From NCBI RefSeq assembly GCF_003148685.1, contig NZ_QGGR01000042.1, positions 1 to 59,842 of the forward strand: a stretch of 59,842 nt of DNA, given 5' to 3'. Made by a program: the position numbers and the translations under genes. Positions 16,870 through 23,465 of the stretch are shown here, piece after piece. The notes below the pieces were generated by a model that was given only the letters and a program-made list of their open reading frames with translations, did not search any database and was not told the DNA's origin. Each line of letters starts with the position of its first letter. Position 1 is the first letter of the stretch. The stretch is from Actinoplanes xinjiangensis (GTDB lineage: Bacteria > Actinomycetota > Actinomycetes > Mycobacteriales > Micromonosporaceae).

Positions 16870-17502
16870 TCACTCATCCGCGCGACGGCCGGGATCGCGC
16901 CCGGCTTCGGCCCGGATGCCGTGGAGCAGGAGCCGCAGCCCGTAGTCGAACTGTTCGAGGGAGCCGACCACCGGCAGCGTCCCGGCGGGCACTGCCGGGC
17001 CCGGTAGGCCGCTCATCGCCTGGCTGACCTGGTGCCAGCGTTCGTCCCGTACGCCCGCGTTGTCAGCCATGGCGAGCGCCGCGGCCACGTACGCGATGAG
17101 GGTCTGCATGGTCTGGACGACCGCTGACGGTGACAGGCCCGCCTCGGTGAGGGCGGCGGTGAGCCCGGCGGCGAGCCGCAGGCCCTGGGGGCCGAGTGGC
17201 GGGCGTGCCGCGATGTGGGCGGCGATTCCCGGATGCCGCAGGGCCGCCGCCCGGACGGCTCCGAGGATGGCGCTGAGGCGCTGGTCCCACGGGAGGCCGG
17301 GGCCGGGGTCGGTGACGTCGGTGAGGGCGAGGTCGGCGACGGCGTCGAGCAACGCCTCCCGGTTGGGGAAGTGCCGGTAGATCGCCATCGGATCGCAGCC
17401 GAGGTCGGCGGCGATGCGGCGCATGGACATGGCGGCGGCGCCGTCCCGGTCGCCCAGGGTGAGGGCGGCGTCGGCTATCCGGGCGGGGGTCAGCTTTGGC
17501 AC
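16870..17502 (-). CDS. TetR family repressor
   Basis: A 210-residue regulator with the N-terminal TetR helix-turn-helix: ARIADAALTLGDRDGAAAMSMRRIAADLGCDPMAIYRHFPNREALLDAV at residues 7-55. The C-terminal half resembles the TetR_C ligand/dimer domain (LTAALTEAGLSPSAVVQTMQTLIAYVAAAL). Such proteins often control an adjacent transporter or enzyme. GTG 17502 starts 8 bases after TAGACT, and that -10 box overlaps a perfect 15-bp palindrome, which predicts self-repression. The divergent neighbour is a small membrane protein whose promoter is covered by a second copy of the site. Ligand unknown. Confidence 0.9.
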   Translation of the reverse strand: MPKLTPARIADAALTLGDRDGAAAMSMRRIAADLGCDPMAIYRHFPNREALLDAVADLALTDVTDPGPGLPWDQRLSAILGAVRAAALRHPGIAAHIAARPPLGPQGLRLAAGLTAALTEAGLSPSAVVQTMQTLIAYVAAALAMADNAGVRDERWHQVSQAMSGLPGPAVPAGTLPVVGSLEQFDYGLRLLLHGIRAEAGRDPGRRADE

Positions 17503-17511
17503 GGAACGGAA

Positions 17512-17526
17512 GTCTACGCCGTAGAC
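17512..17526. promoter_or_regulatory. TetR operator 1
   Basis: GTCTACGCCGTAGAC, with perfect 7-bp arms (GTCTACG / CGTAGAC) about a central C. It overlaps the tetR -10 box (TAGACT, complement of 17511-17516) and the -35 box of the divergent gene. Confidence 0.75.
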
Positions 17527-17551
17527 ATGATCTCGCCCTCACGTCTACGGT
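17522..17551 (+). promoter_or_regulatory. Leaderless promoter of the small membrane protein gene
   Basis: TAGACA (-35, 17522-17527), an 18-base spacer and TACGGT (-10, 17546-17551), then 6 bases to the ATG at 17558. Both boxes lie inside the two operator palindromes. Confidence 0.6.
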
Positions 17552-17557
17552 GTAGAC
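17543..17557. promoter_or_regulatory. TetR operator 2
   Basis: GTCTACGGTGTAGAC shares both GTCTAC and GTAGAC arms with operator 1 and ends at the base before the ATG. Centre-to-centre distance is 31 bases, about three helical turns, so two dimers could sit on one face of the DNA. Confidence 0.75.
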
Positions 17558-17908
17558 ATGCGATTGCTTCTCGTGGGCCGCGTGACCGCGGCCGTCCTGA
17601 GCCTGACCACCTTCGTCTTCCTGTTCCTGCACGACTCCTGGCGTGCGGACAATCTCTTCCTCGTCCCCGACCTGATCCTCTGCGCGGTTCTCCTGGTGGG
17701 GGCCCTGCTGCCGGCGCGGTCCGCTCTCGTCGTCCTGCCCGTCGGGCTCGCCTACACGACCGGCGTGCTCACCGCGTCGGCGTTCTCCTACGTCGCGCGG
17801 GGGGAGGTGGGAGTGCCCAGCATGGTCGGCGCGATCACTTCCGCAGTCGTGGCCATGCTCCTGGCCCGGCGCTCCGAGCCGGGCGCGCCGCGGCCGCAGA
17901 TCGCCTGA
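17558..17908 (+). CDS. Small four-helix membrane protein under TetR control
   Basis: A 116-residue protein with about four hydrophobic segments. They are VGRVTAAVLSLTTFVFLFL (6-24), LVPDLILCAVLLVGALLPA (34-52), ALVVLPVGLAYTTGVLTASAFSY (56-78) and VGAITSAVVAMLLA (88-101). It has a short basic tail. I do not recognise a family; it looks like the small DoxX/permease-like membrane proteins often paired with TetR repressors. The ATG directly follows operator 2 and a TACGGT box 6 bases upstream, so it is probably a leaderless, repressed target of the divergent TetR. It may be an efflux accessory or stress protein; function unknown. Confidence 0.8.
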   Translation: MRLLLVGRVTAAVLSLTTFVFLFLHDSWRADNLFLVPDLILCAVLLVGALLPARSALVVLPVGLAYTTGVLTASAFSYVARGEVGVPSMVGAITSAVVAMLLARRSEPGAPRPQIA

Positions 17909-17938
17909 CCCCGAACTGCGGGGCGCATCGGGGGCGGG

Positions 17939-18499
17939 TCAGAAGGCCGGGCCGGGCTCGTGGCGCAGGACCAGACCGGCCGCCTCCAGCAGCCCTTCGA
18001 CGCGGACGCGTTCGAAATCGAGTTCCACGCCTTCCAGCCCGTGCAGGAACTCCCGGATGCCCAGGCAGCGGCAGGCCAGCCGCAGCCGGGTGTCGTAGGC
18101 GGTCATCACGGCCGCCCGGTAGGCCTCGCCGTACGGCCCGGAGCGGCGCTGATGGTCGAGGCGGCGCAGGTCGTACGCGATCTGCTCGATCGTCGGCATG
18201 CGCAGCACCGCCAGGCGCGATGCCAGGTCCCATGCGCGCATCGTGCGGTCCAGACGGCGGTGGGCGCGGTCGTCGCGGCCGCGGGGGCCCCGGTCGACGC
18301 GGCGGCGGTAGCGCCGGACCACACGCCGGCCGGAGGCTCGCTCGCGGTGATGCTCATCACGCAACTCTCTGCGACCGCGGCGGGTGAGCAGGCGGCGGAG
18401 ATCGCCGGCCCCGCCAGTGATCATGATGGTTGCGGCGCACGGCAGAATGAGCAGCGCTGACAGCGCCGCCGCCAGCACAGCAATGTGCGCGATCGCCAC
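17939..18499 (-). CDS. Hypothetical protein with one N-terminal membrane helix
   Basis: A 186-residue protein. An N-terminal hydrophobic segment (IAHIAVLAAALSALLILPCAATIMI, about 3-27) is followed by a strongly Arg-rich stretch (about 35-85). A Leu-rich helical domain then contains MPTIEQIAYDLRRLDHQRRSGPYGEAYRAAVMTAYDTRLRLACRCLGI. This domain is typical of actinobacterial single-pass proteins of unknown role. GTG 18499 sits 6 bases after TAGCGT, so it is probably leaderless. It stands alone, convergent with the small membrane protein gene. No function assigned. Confidence 0.78.
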   Translation of the reverse strand: MAIAHIAVLAAALSALLILPCAATIMITGGAGDLRRLLTRRGRRELRDEHHRERASGRRVVRRYRRRVDRGPRGRDDRAHRRLDRTMRAWDLASRLAVLRMPTIEQIAYDLRRLDHQRRSGPYGEAYRAAVMTAYDTRLRLACRCLGIREFLHGLEGVELDFERVRVEGLLEAAGLVLRHEPGPAF

Positions 18500-18505
18500 G
18501 GTTCG

Positions 18506-18511
18506 ACGCTA
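18506..18511 (-). promoter_or_regulatory. -10 box of a probable leaderless promoter
   Basis: TAGCGT on the minus strand, 6 bases before GTG 18499. Confidence 0.5.
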
Positions 18512-18582
18512 GGCGCTGACCGGGCAGGCGGGAATACCCGTTCGGTGGAGCCGACCGTGCCAACATCACGGTAGGTGCGGAT

Positions 18583-19944
18583 TCAGACGCTGATGCCCGA
18601 ACCAGACCGGGCGAGCGGCTCCGCGTGCGGGCGCGGCGGGACCGGCTCGGCGGCCTGCGTGCCGGGCGGGGTCGGCTCCGGGGCGGGTGGTACCGGCTCG
18701 GCGATCTCCAGGCGCATCCGCGGCCGCGATCCGAGGGTGAACCGGAACCGGTCGCCGCTGACCCGCAGCTGCCAGATCAGCGCGCCGACCGCCGCCACGA
18801 AGCTGACCAGGCCGGCCGCCCAGATGCTCGACGGCACCCCGAAACGCTCGCCCCACCAGCCGGACAGCGACGCCCCGATCGGCGTGGTGCCGAGGAAGAC
18901 CAGGACGTAGAGGGACATCACCCGGCCCCGGAACTCGGCGTCGACGCCCATCTGAACCCGGTGGTTGCAGCCCTGCGCCAGGTAGATCGAGAAGAACCCG
19001 GTCGGCACCAGCAGCAGCGCGGCAGTGACGAAGTTCGGCGCGAACCCGACCGCGAACTCGAAGACCCCGAAGAGCAGAGCGGCACCGATCACCAGGTACG
19101 GCCCGGGGCGGGACTGTCGCCGGGTGCCGGCCAGCGCCCCACCCAGCGACCCGATCGCCAGACATGTGGTGAGCAGGCCGAACGTCGACGGGCCAGCGTT
19201 GAAGTCGATCTTCGCGAGGGCGGCCAGGGTGACCGGGAAGTTGAATCCGATCATGCCGATCACGGCCATCATGCAGATCGGCAGCAGCAGGTCGTGACGC
19301 TTCCCGACGTACCGCAGGCCGTCGATCACCCGGGCCCCGCCGCGGGTCCGGCGCTCGGTCCGGTAGAGGTCTTCGGGGCGCATCCGCAGATAGGTGAAGA
19401 CCGGCGCGATCGCCAGCGCCGTCGAGATCAGGAACACGCCGGGCGTGGACAGCAGCGCGAGCAGCACTCCGGCCAGGGCCGGGCCGCTGATCCGGGCCAC
19501 GTTGAAGGTCGCCGCGGACAGGGCCAGCGCGTTCGGAAGCAGGTGCAGTTCGACCAGTTCGGAGACGAACGCCTGCCGGACCGGCGTCTCGACGGCGTTC
19601 GCGATGCCGAGGAACAGCGCGGCGACGAACACGTGCCAGAGCTGGACGACCCCGGCCGCGACCAGCACGGCGAAGACGATGGCGAAGAGCGCGAAGGCGG
19701 CGTTCGCCGCGACCAGCAGCTTGCGCTTGTCGTACCGGTCGGCCAGGCGCCCGCTCCAGAGGGTCAGCAGCATCACCGGTACGAACTGGAGCGCCGTCAC
19801 GATACCGAGGGCACCCGGCGAGTTGCCGGAGAGTTCGAGGACCAGCCAGTCCTGGGCGGTGAACATCATCCACACGCCGATCAGCTTCACCATCTGCCCG
19901 GCGGTGAAGAGCCGGTAGTTCTTGACCTGTAGGGATCGGAACAT
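18583..19944 (-). CDS. MFS transporter (drug or siderophore exporter type)
   Basis: A 453-residue protein with about 11-12 membrane segments. It starts MFRSLQVKNYRLFTAGQMVKLIGVWMMFTAQDWLVLELSGNS, typical of the EntS-like MFS group. The loop motif LWSGRLADRYDKRKLL lies between helices 2 and 3. The C-terminal tail of about 45 residues is cytoplasmic and Pro/Glu-rich. Substrate unknown. A MarR regulator lies 158 bases upstream on the same strand and is the likely controller. The intervening DNA holds a long imperfect inverted repeat. Confidence 0.9.
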   Translation of the reverse strand: MFRSLQVKNYRLFTAGQMVKLIGVWMMFTAQDWLVLELSGNSPGALGIVTALQFVPVMLLTLWSGRLADRYDKRKLLVAANAAFALFAIVFAVLVAAGVVQLWHVFVAALFLGIANAVETPVRQAFVSELVELHLLPNALALSAATFNVARISGPALAGVLLALLSTPGVFLISTALAIAPVFTYLRMRPEDLYRTERRTRGGARVIDGLRYVGKRHDLLLPICMMAVIGMIGFNFPVTLAALAKIDFNAGPSTFGLLTTCLAIGSLGGALAGTRRQSRPGPYLVIGAALLFGVFEFAVGFAPNFVTAALLLVPTGFFSIYLAQGCNHRVQMGVDAEFRGRVMSLYVLVFLGTTPIGASLSGWWGERFGVPSSIWAAGLVSFVAAVGALIWQLRVSGDRFRFTLGSRPRMRLEIAEPVPPAPEPTPPGTQAAEPVPPRPHAEPLARSGSGISV

Positions 19945-19985
19945 GGCGTTCAGAGCGGCCGCCCCCTAGTTTCGTCGTACGCGTC

Positions 19986-20103
19986 AGAAGCCGGGGTTTG
20001 TTCGCGACCTACCTCGACCGCCTGCACGGATGAGGTCACATGGAACGTCTCCACCGTCGCGAACAAATCCCGTTGTGACGAAGCGGAGCGACCAGGGGCT
20101 TCT
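19986..20103. repeat. Nested inverted repeat between marR and its MFS partner
   Basis: The inner arms TTTGTTCGCGAC (19997-20008) and GTCGCGAACAAA (20056-20067) are perfect 12-mers. Outer arms AGAAGCC (19986-19992) and GGCTTCT (20097-20103) pair as well, and flanking GGG/CCC extend the match. The right outer arm overlaps the marR stop codon. It might be a long-range hairpin regulating read-through, a double operator, or a miniature element. Confidence 0.7.
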
Positions 20104-20552
20104 CAGCCGCGCGCGACTCGCTGCATGATCTCAGCGGCCTGCGCCAGGGTTTCCCGTTCCTCCGGAGTGAGCCGCTCCAGCGCGGCGGCCAGCCACTCGT
20201 TGCGGGCCCGCTCATGCAACGCGTAGACCGCCCGGCCCTCGTCCGTGGCGGCCAGGATCACCTGGCGCCCGTCGGTCGGATGCGGTGTACGCGCTACGAG
20301 CCCGCGCTCCTCCAGCTTGCCGACGATCTTGGTCATCGTCGGGGGCTGCACCCGCTCGACGTCGGCGAGCTCACGAGGAGTCAGCGCACCGGCCAGTTGG
20401 AGGCTGGTCAGCGCGGAGAGCTGACTGAACGTCAGGTCACCGACCGGGCGGGCCTGCCGGACTCGCCGGCTGAACCGGATGATCGCGTCCCGCAGCGTTT
20501 TGGCCAGCGTGTCCGCTGTCGTGCGCTCCGTCGTCATCACCCGCTCCGTCAC
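20103..20552 (-). CDS. MarR family regulator
   Basis: A 149-residue winged-helix regulator. It contains VGDLTFSQLSALTSLQLAGALTPRELADVERVQPPTMTKIVGKLEERGLVARTPHPTDGRQVILAATDEG, with the recognition helix and the DGR wing typical of MarR. It probably represses itself and the downstream MFS exporter and is released by a small aromatic or drug-like ligand. GTG 20552 is 7 bases after TAGGCT, and a perfect TTAGC-CTA-GCTAA palindrome covers that box. An ATG five codons downstream is a possible alternative start. Confidence 0.9.
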   Translation of the reverse strand: MTERVMTTERTTADTLAKTLRDAIIRFSRRVRQARPVGDLTFSQLSALTSLQLAGALTPRELADVERVQPPTMTKIVGKLEERGLVARTPHPTDGRQVILAATDEGRAVYALHERARNEWLAAALERLTPEERETLAQAAEIMQRVARG

Positions 20553-20557
20553 GGTCC

Positions 20558-20570
20558 TTAGCCTAGCTAA
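20558..20570. promoter_or_regulatory. MarR operator over a leaderless -10 box
   Basis: TTAGCCTAGCTAA has perfect TTAGC/GCTAA arms with a 3-base centre. The minus-strand -10 TAGGCT (20560-20565) lies inside it, and another GGCTAA half-site sits at 20578-20583. Confidence 0.55.
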
Positions 20571-20606
20571 TGAGCATGGCTAACGACATCTCTTGACCCA
20601 TATGAC

Positions 20607-20644
20607 AGCCGTCACCGGGCCCGCTGGCGCACCCGGTGACGGCT
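20607..20644. terminator. Terminator hairpin downstream of the NCS2 permease
   Basis: AGCCGTCACCGGG (20607-20619) and CCCGGTGACGGCT (20632-20644) form a perfect 13-bp stem with a 12-nt loop, 9 bases past the permease stop codon. Confidence 0.8.
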
Positions 20645-20653
20645 TGAAGTAGC

Positions 20654-22096
20654 TCAGAGGATCCAGGATTCCAGGGGACCCCGGGCGAAGTACAGCACGA
20701 ACAGCGCGGCGATGCCGTACATCAGCGGGTGGATCTCGCGCGCCCTGCCGGTGGACACCTTCAGGACCACGTACGTGATGATCCCGGCGCCGATGCCGTT
20801 GGAGATCGAGTACGTGAACGGCATCAGCGTGACCGTGAGGAACGCCGGCACCGCGATCGTGTAGTCCGACCAGTCGATCTGGCGGACCGTGGTGATCATC
20901 AGGAAGCCGACCACGACCAGGGCGGTGGACGCCGCCTCGAACGGGACGATCTTCACCAGCGGCGCGAAGAACATCGCCACCAGGAACAGCGCGCCGGTGA
21001 CGAGGCTGGCGACACCGGTCCGGGCGCCCTCGCCGACGCCGGAGGCGCTCTCCACGTACGACGTGTTGCTGGACACACTGGCCGCACCGCCGGCCACCGC
21101 GGCGACCGAGTCGACGAGCAGGATCTCTTTGGTACGCGGCGGCATGCCCTCGGAGTCGAGCAGCTCACCCTCCTGGCCGACCGCGACCATCGTGCCCATG
21201 GTGTCGAAGAAGTCCGTCACCAGCAGCGTGAAGACGAACATCAGCACCACCAGCGGACCGGCCGTGGTCCACGAGTCGAGCACGTTGAACTCGCCGATCA
21301 GTGACAGGTCGGGGGTGTCGATGATCTGGTCCGGGATCGCCGGCACGTTCAGCGACCAGCCGCCGGGCTTGAGCACGGCCGGGCCGAGCTTCGCGACCGC
21401 CTCCACGATGATCGCCAGCACCGTGGTGCCCAGGATGCCGATCAGGATGGCGCCCTTGATCTTGCGGACGAACAGCACCAGCGTGAACAGCAGGCCGATC
21501 ACGAAGACGAAGGTCGGCCAGGTCACCAGCTTGCCGCCGAGGCCCAGCTCGACCGGGACCGTGGTGTTCGCGGCGTCCGGGATGCGGTGCACGAAACCGG
21601 CGTCGACCAGACCGATGATCATCAGGAACAGGCCGATGCCCACGCCGATAGCGGTCTTCAGCTGCGTCGGGACGGCCTTGAACACGGCCGTGCGCAACCC
21701 GGTCAGCACCAGGATCAGGATGAGGACACCCTCGATGACGACCAGGCCCATCGCGTCGGCCCAGGTCATCTCCGGCGCGATCTCGTACGCGACAAGCGCG
21801 TTCACGCCCAGGCCCGCGGCCAGCGCCAGGGGGAAGCGGCCGACCACACCCATCAGGATGGTGATCACGCCGGCGACCAGCGCGGTTCCGGCGGCCAGCG
21901 CGGTGATCGGCAGTTTCTGACCATCGGCGTCGATGCCACCGGCCAGGATGAGGGGGTTCAGGACCACGATGTAGGCCATCGTGAAGAACGTGACGACACC
22001 GCCACGGATCTCCCGGCTCACCGTCGAGCCGCGCTTGGTTATCTCGAAGAACCGGTCGAAGCGGGACGCGGAGGTCGCTTCGGTATCAGCAGACAT
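20654..22096 (-). CDS. NCS2 purine permease (AzgA-like adenine/guanine/hypoxanthine transporter)
   Basis: A 480-residue membrane protein with about 13-14 helices, of the AzgA/GhxP branch of NCS2. It starts RFFEITKRGSTVSREIRGGVVTFFTMAYIVVLNPLIL, a hallmark of the group. LALAAGLGVNALVAY, the first half-helix region, and FTLLVTDFFDTMGTMVAVGQEG with VSSNTSYVESASGVGEGARTGVASL are the substrate-site motifs. It imports purine bases by proton symport. ATG 22096 has GGAAGG 4 bases upstream. It is divergent from the DUF2530 gene, a common actinobacterial arrangement next to DUF3027. Confidence 0.95.
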   Translation of the reverse strand: MSADTEATSASRFDRFFEITKRGSTVSREIRGGVVTFFTMAYIVVLNPLILAGGIDADGQKLPITALAAGTALVAGVITILMGVVGRFPLALAAGLGVNALVAYEIAPEMTWADAMGLVVIEGVLILILVLTGLRTAVFKAVPTQLKTAIGVGIGLFLMIIGLVDAGFVHRIPDAANTTVPVELGLGGKLVTWPTFVFVIGLLFTLVLFVRKIKGAILIGILGTTVLAIIVEAVAKLGPAVLKPGGWSLNVPAIPDQIIDTPDLSLIGEFNVLDSWTTAGPLVVLMFVFTLLVTDFFDTMGTMVAVGQEGELLDSEGMPPRTKEILLVDSVAAVAGGAASVSSNTSYVESASGVGEGARTGVASLVTGALFLVAMFFAPLVKIVPFEAASTALVVVGFLMITTVRQIDWSDYTIAVPAFLTVTLMPFTYSISNGIGAGIITYVVLKVSTGRAREIHPLMYGIAALFVLYFARGPLESWIL

Positions 22097-22218
22097 GGGA
22101 CCTTCCGAAAGATGCCGCAGGGGTGAACGCGCGCATGCTTTCAGATGCAACTACCTCCGCAAAAGCGAAGTGATGTTACAACTCTCACGCGCTGCGCCGA
22201 TGCGGTACGTGATGGTCG

Positions 22219-22224
22219 TACCCT
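22219..22224 (+). promoter_or_regulatory. -10 box of a probable leaderless promoter (DUF2530 gene)
   Basis: TACCCT ends 6 bases before GTG 22231. Confidence 0.55.
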
Positions 22225-22230
22225 GTCGGA

Positions 22231-22545
22231 GTGAGTGACCTGTCTCCCGCCACGCACGCCGGCGAACCCCTGCCGGTGCTGGCCCTGGTGACCGGGACGA
22301 AACCGAGGCCCGAACCGCTGGACCCACCCATGGTCCCGTTCGCGCTCGCCGGTGTCGCCGCCTTCGCCGTCGCATCCCTGGTCACCTGGCTCGGCAATGC
22401 GCCGCAGTCCTGGGTCGAGATCAGCGTCGCGGGCCTGGTGTGGGGCATCCCGGGCACACTGTCGATGGTCGTGCACGACCGGGGCCGTGCACGACGCCGC
22501 GCGCTGACCCACCCGGATTTCCAGGTGGTGGAGGAGAAGGCCTAG
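22231..22545 (+). CDS. DUF2530-like two-helix membrane protein
   Basis: A 104-residue protein with a soluble N-terminus of about 30 residues. Two membrane helices follow (MVPFALAGVAAFAVASLVTWL, about 35-55, and WVEISVAGLVWGIPGTLSMVV, about 61-81), then a basic tail (HDRGRARRRAL). Helix layout and the PLDPPMVP stretch before helix 1 match DUF2530 proteins, which neighbour the NCS2 permease and DUF3027 genes in actinomycetes. Role unknown. The GTG is leaderless by spacing. The last 4 bases overlap the 3' end of the convergent DUF3027 gene, so no terminator separates them. Confidence 0.8.
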   Translation: MSDLSPATHAGEPLPVLALVTGTKPRPEPLDPPMVPFALAGVAAFAVASLVTWLGNAPQSWVEISVAGLVWGIPGTLSMVVHDRGRARRRALTHPDFQVVEEKA

Positions 22546-23363
22546 CTGTGGCCGTAATCCTCGGCCGGGTCGCCGGACTCGACCGAGCCGTGGCCACGGC
22601 TGACCGCCACCGACTCGACCTCGCTGTCGTCGTAGACCGTGGGCAGCTCGTCGACCGGCTGCTCGACCGCGCTCAGCAACGCCTCGGAGTGCGCACCGCA
22701 GCCGTGGTCCGCGCTGACCGCCCGGCCGTCGTCCGGCGCGTAGAGGTTGCCGCAGACACCGAACATGGTCCGCAGCGAACCGGCGAGCGGCAGGTAGAAG
22801 CCACAGGTGCCGCAACGGGCGTTACGCGGGGCGGCGGAGGAGATCGGCGCCTCCGGGCCGGAGTCACCGTCATACCACCGCTGAGCCGTCTCCATCCGGC
22901 CTTCCTGGGACATCACCCGGGACCGGCCGAGACCGAGCTCCCAGGACACGTCCTCGACGGCGGCATCGTCACTGAGCACATAGCCCGGGGCGAGACGGTC
23001 GTCGTCGGGGGCCGTCGGCATCAGGTCGCCGACGCCGAGGTCGCCGGGCTGCACCCGCTCGTTCCACGGCACCCAGCCGGGGGCGAGCAGAGCGTCCGGC
23101 CCGGGCAGCAGGACGGTTTCGCAGACGGTCACATGGCGGCTTCGTGGCACCCGGGTCACCGTGACGGCCCACCGCCAGCCGCGGTAGCCGTCGAGGTGGC
23201 TCTCGAAAAAGTGGGTAACCACACGATCGCCTTCGGCGATCGCGTCGAGATGCTCGCCGATGTCGCTGGGGTCCACTTCGGTGATGGCACCACGGGCCAC
23301 CCCGACAGCATCGGCACAGACCTGGTCGAGTCGGGCGGCGCGGGAAGTGGTCCTGGAGGTCAC
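22542..23363 (-). CDS. DUF3027 family protein
   Basis: A 273-residue soluble protein of the actinobacterial DUF3027 family, function unknown. It contains HLDAIAEGDRVVTHFFESHLDGYRGWRWAVTVTRVPR, LLPGPDALLAPGWVPWNERVQPGDLGVGDLMPT and MSQEGRMETAQRWYDGDSGPEAP, typical of the family. It also has a Cys cluster CGTCGFYLPLAG...GVCGNL...DHGCGAHSE that looks metal-binding. The tail is acidic. It sits between DUF2530 and an MFS gene, and this order is often conserved. Some family members have been discussed as stress-related, but I make no functional claim. Confidence 0.88.
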   Translation of the reverse strand: MTSRTTSRAARLDQVCADAVGVARGAITEVDPSDIGEHLDAIAEGDRVVTHFFESHLDGYRGWRWAVTVTRVPRSRHVTVCETVLLPGPDALLAPGWVPWNERVQPGDLGVGDLMPTAPDDDRLAPGYVLSDDAAVEDVSWELGLGRSRVMSQEGRMETAQRWYDGDSGPEAPISSAAPRNARCGTCGFYLPLAGSLRTMFGVCGNLYAPDDGRAVSADHGCGAHSEALLSAVEQPVDELPTVYDDSEVESVAVSRGHGSVESGDPAEDYGHS

Positions 23364-23465
23364 CCGCCCATTGTTGCCTACCGAACCGGGTGACCCGCAA
23401 CGACTCCCCAGATAGCCGAGCGTCAGAGGCGACGCGGGTCGCCCGGATCAGTCAGGATGGTTCCC

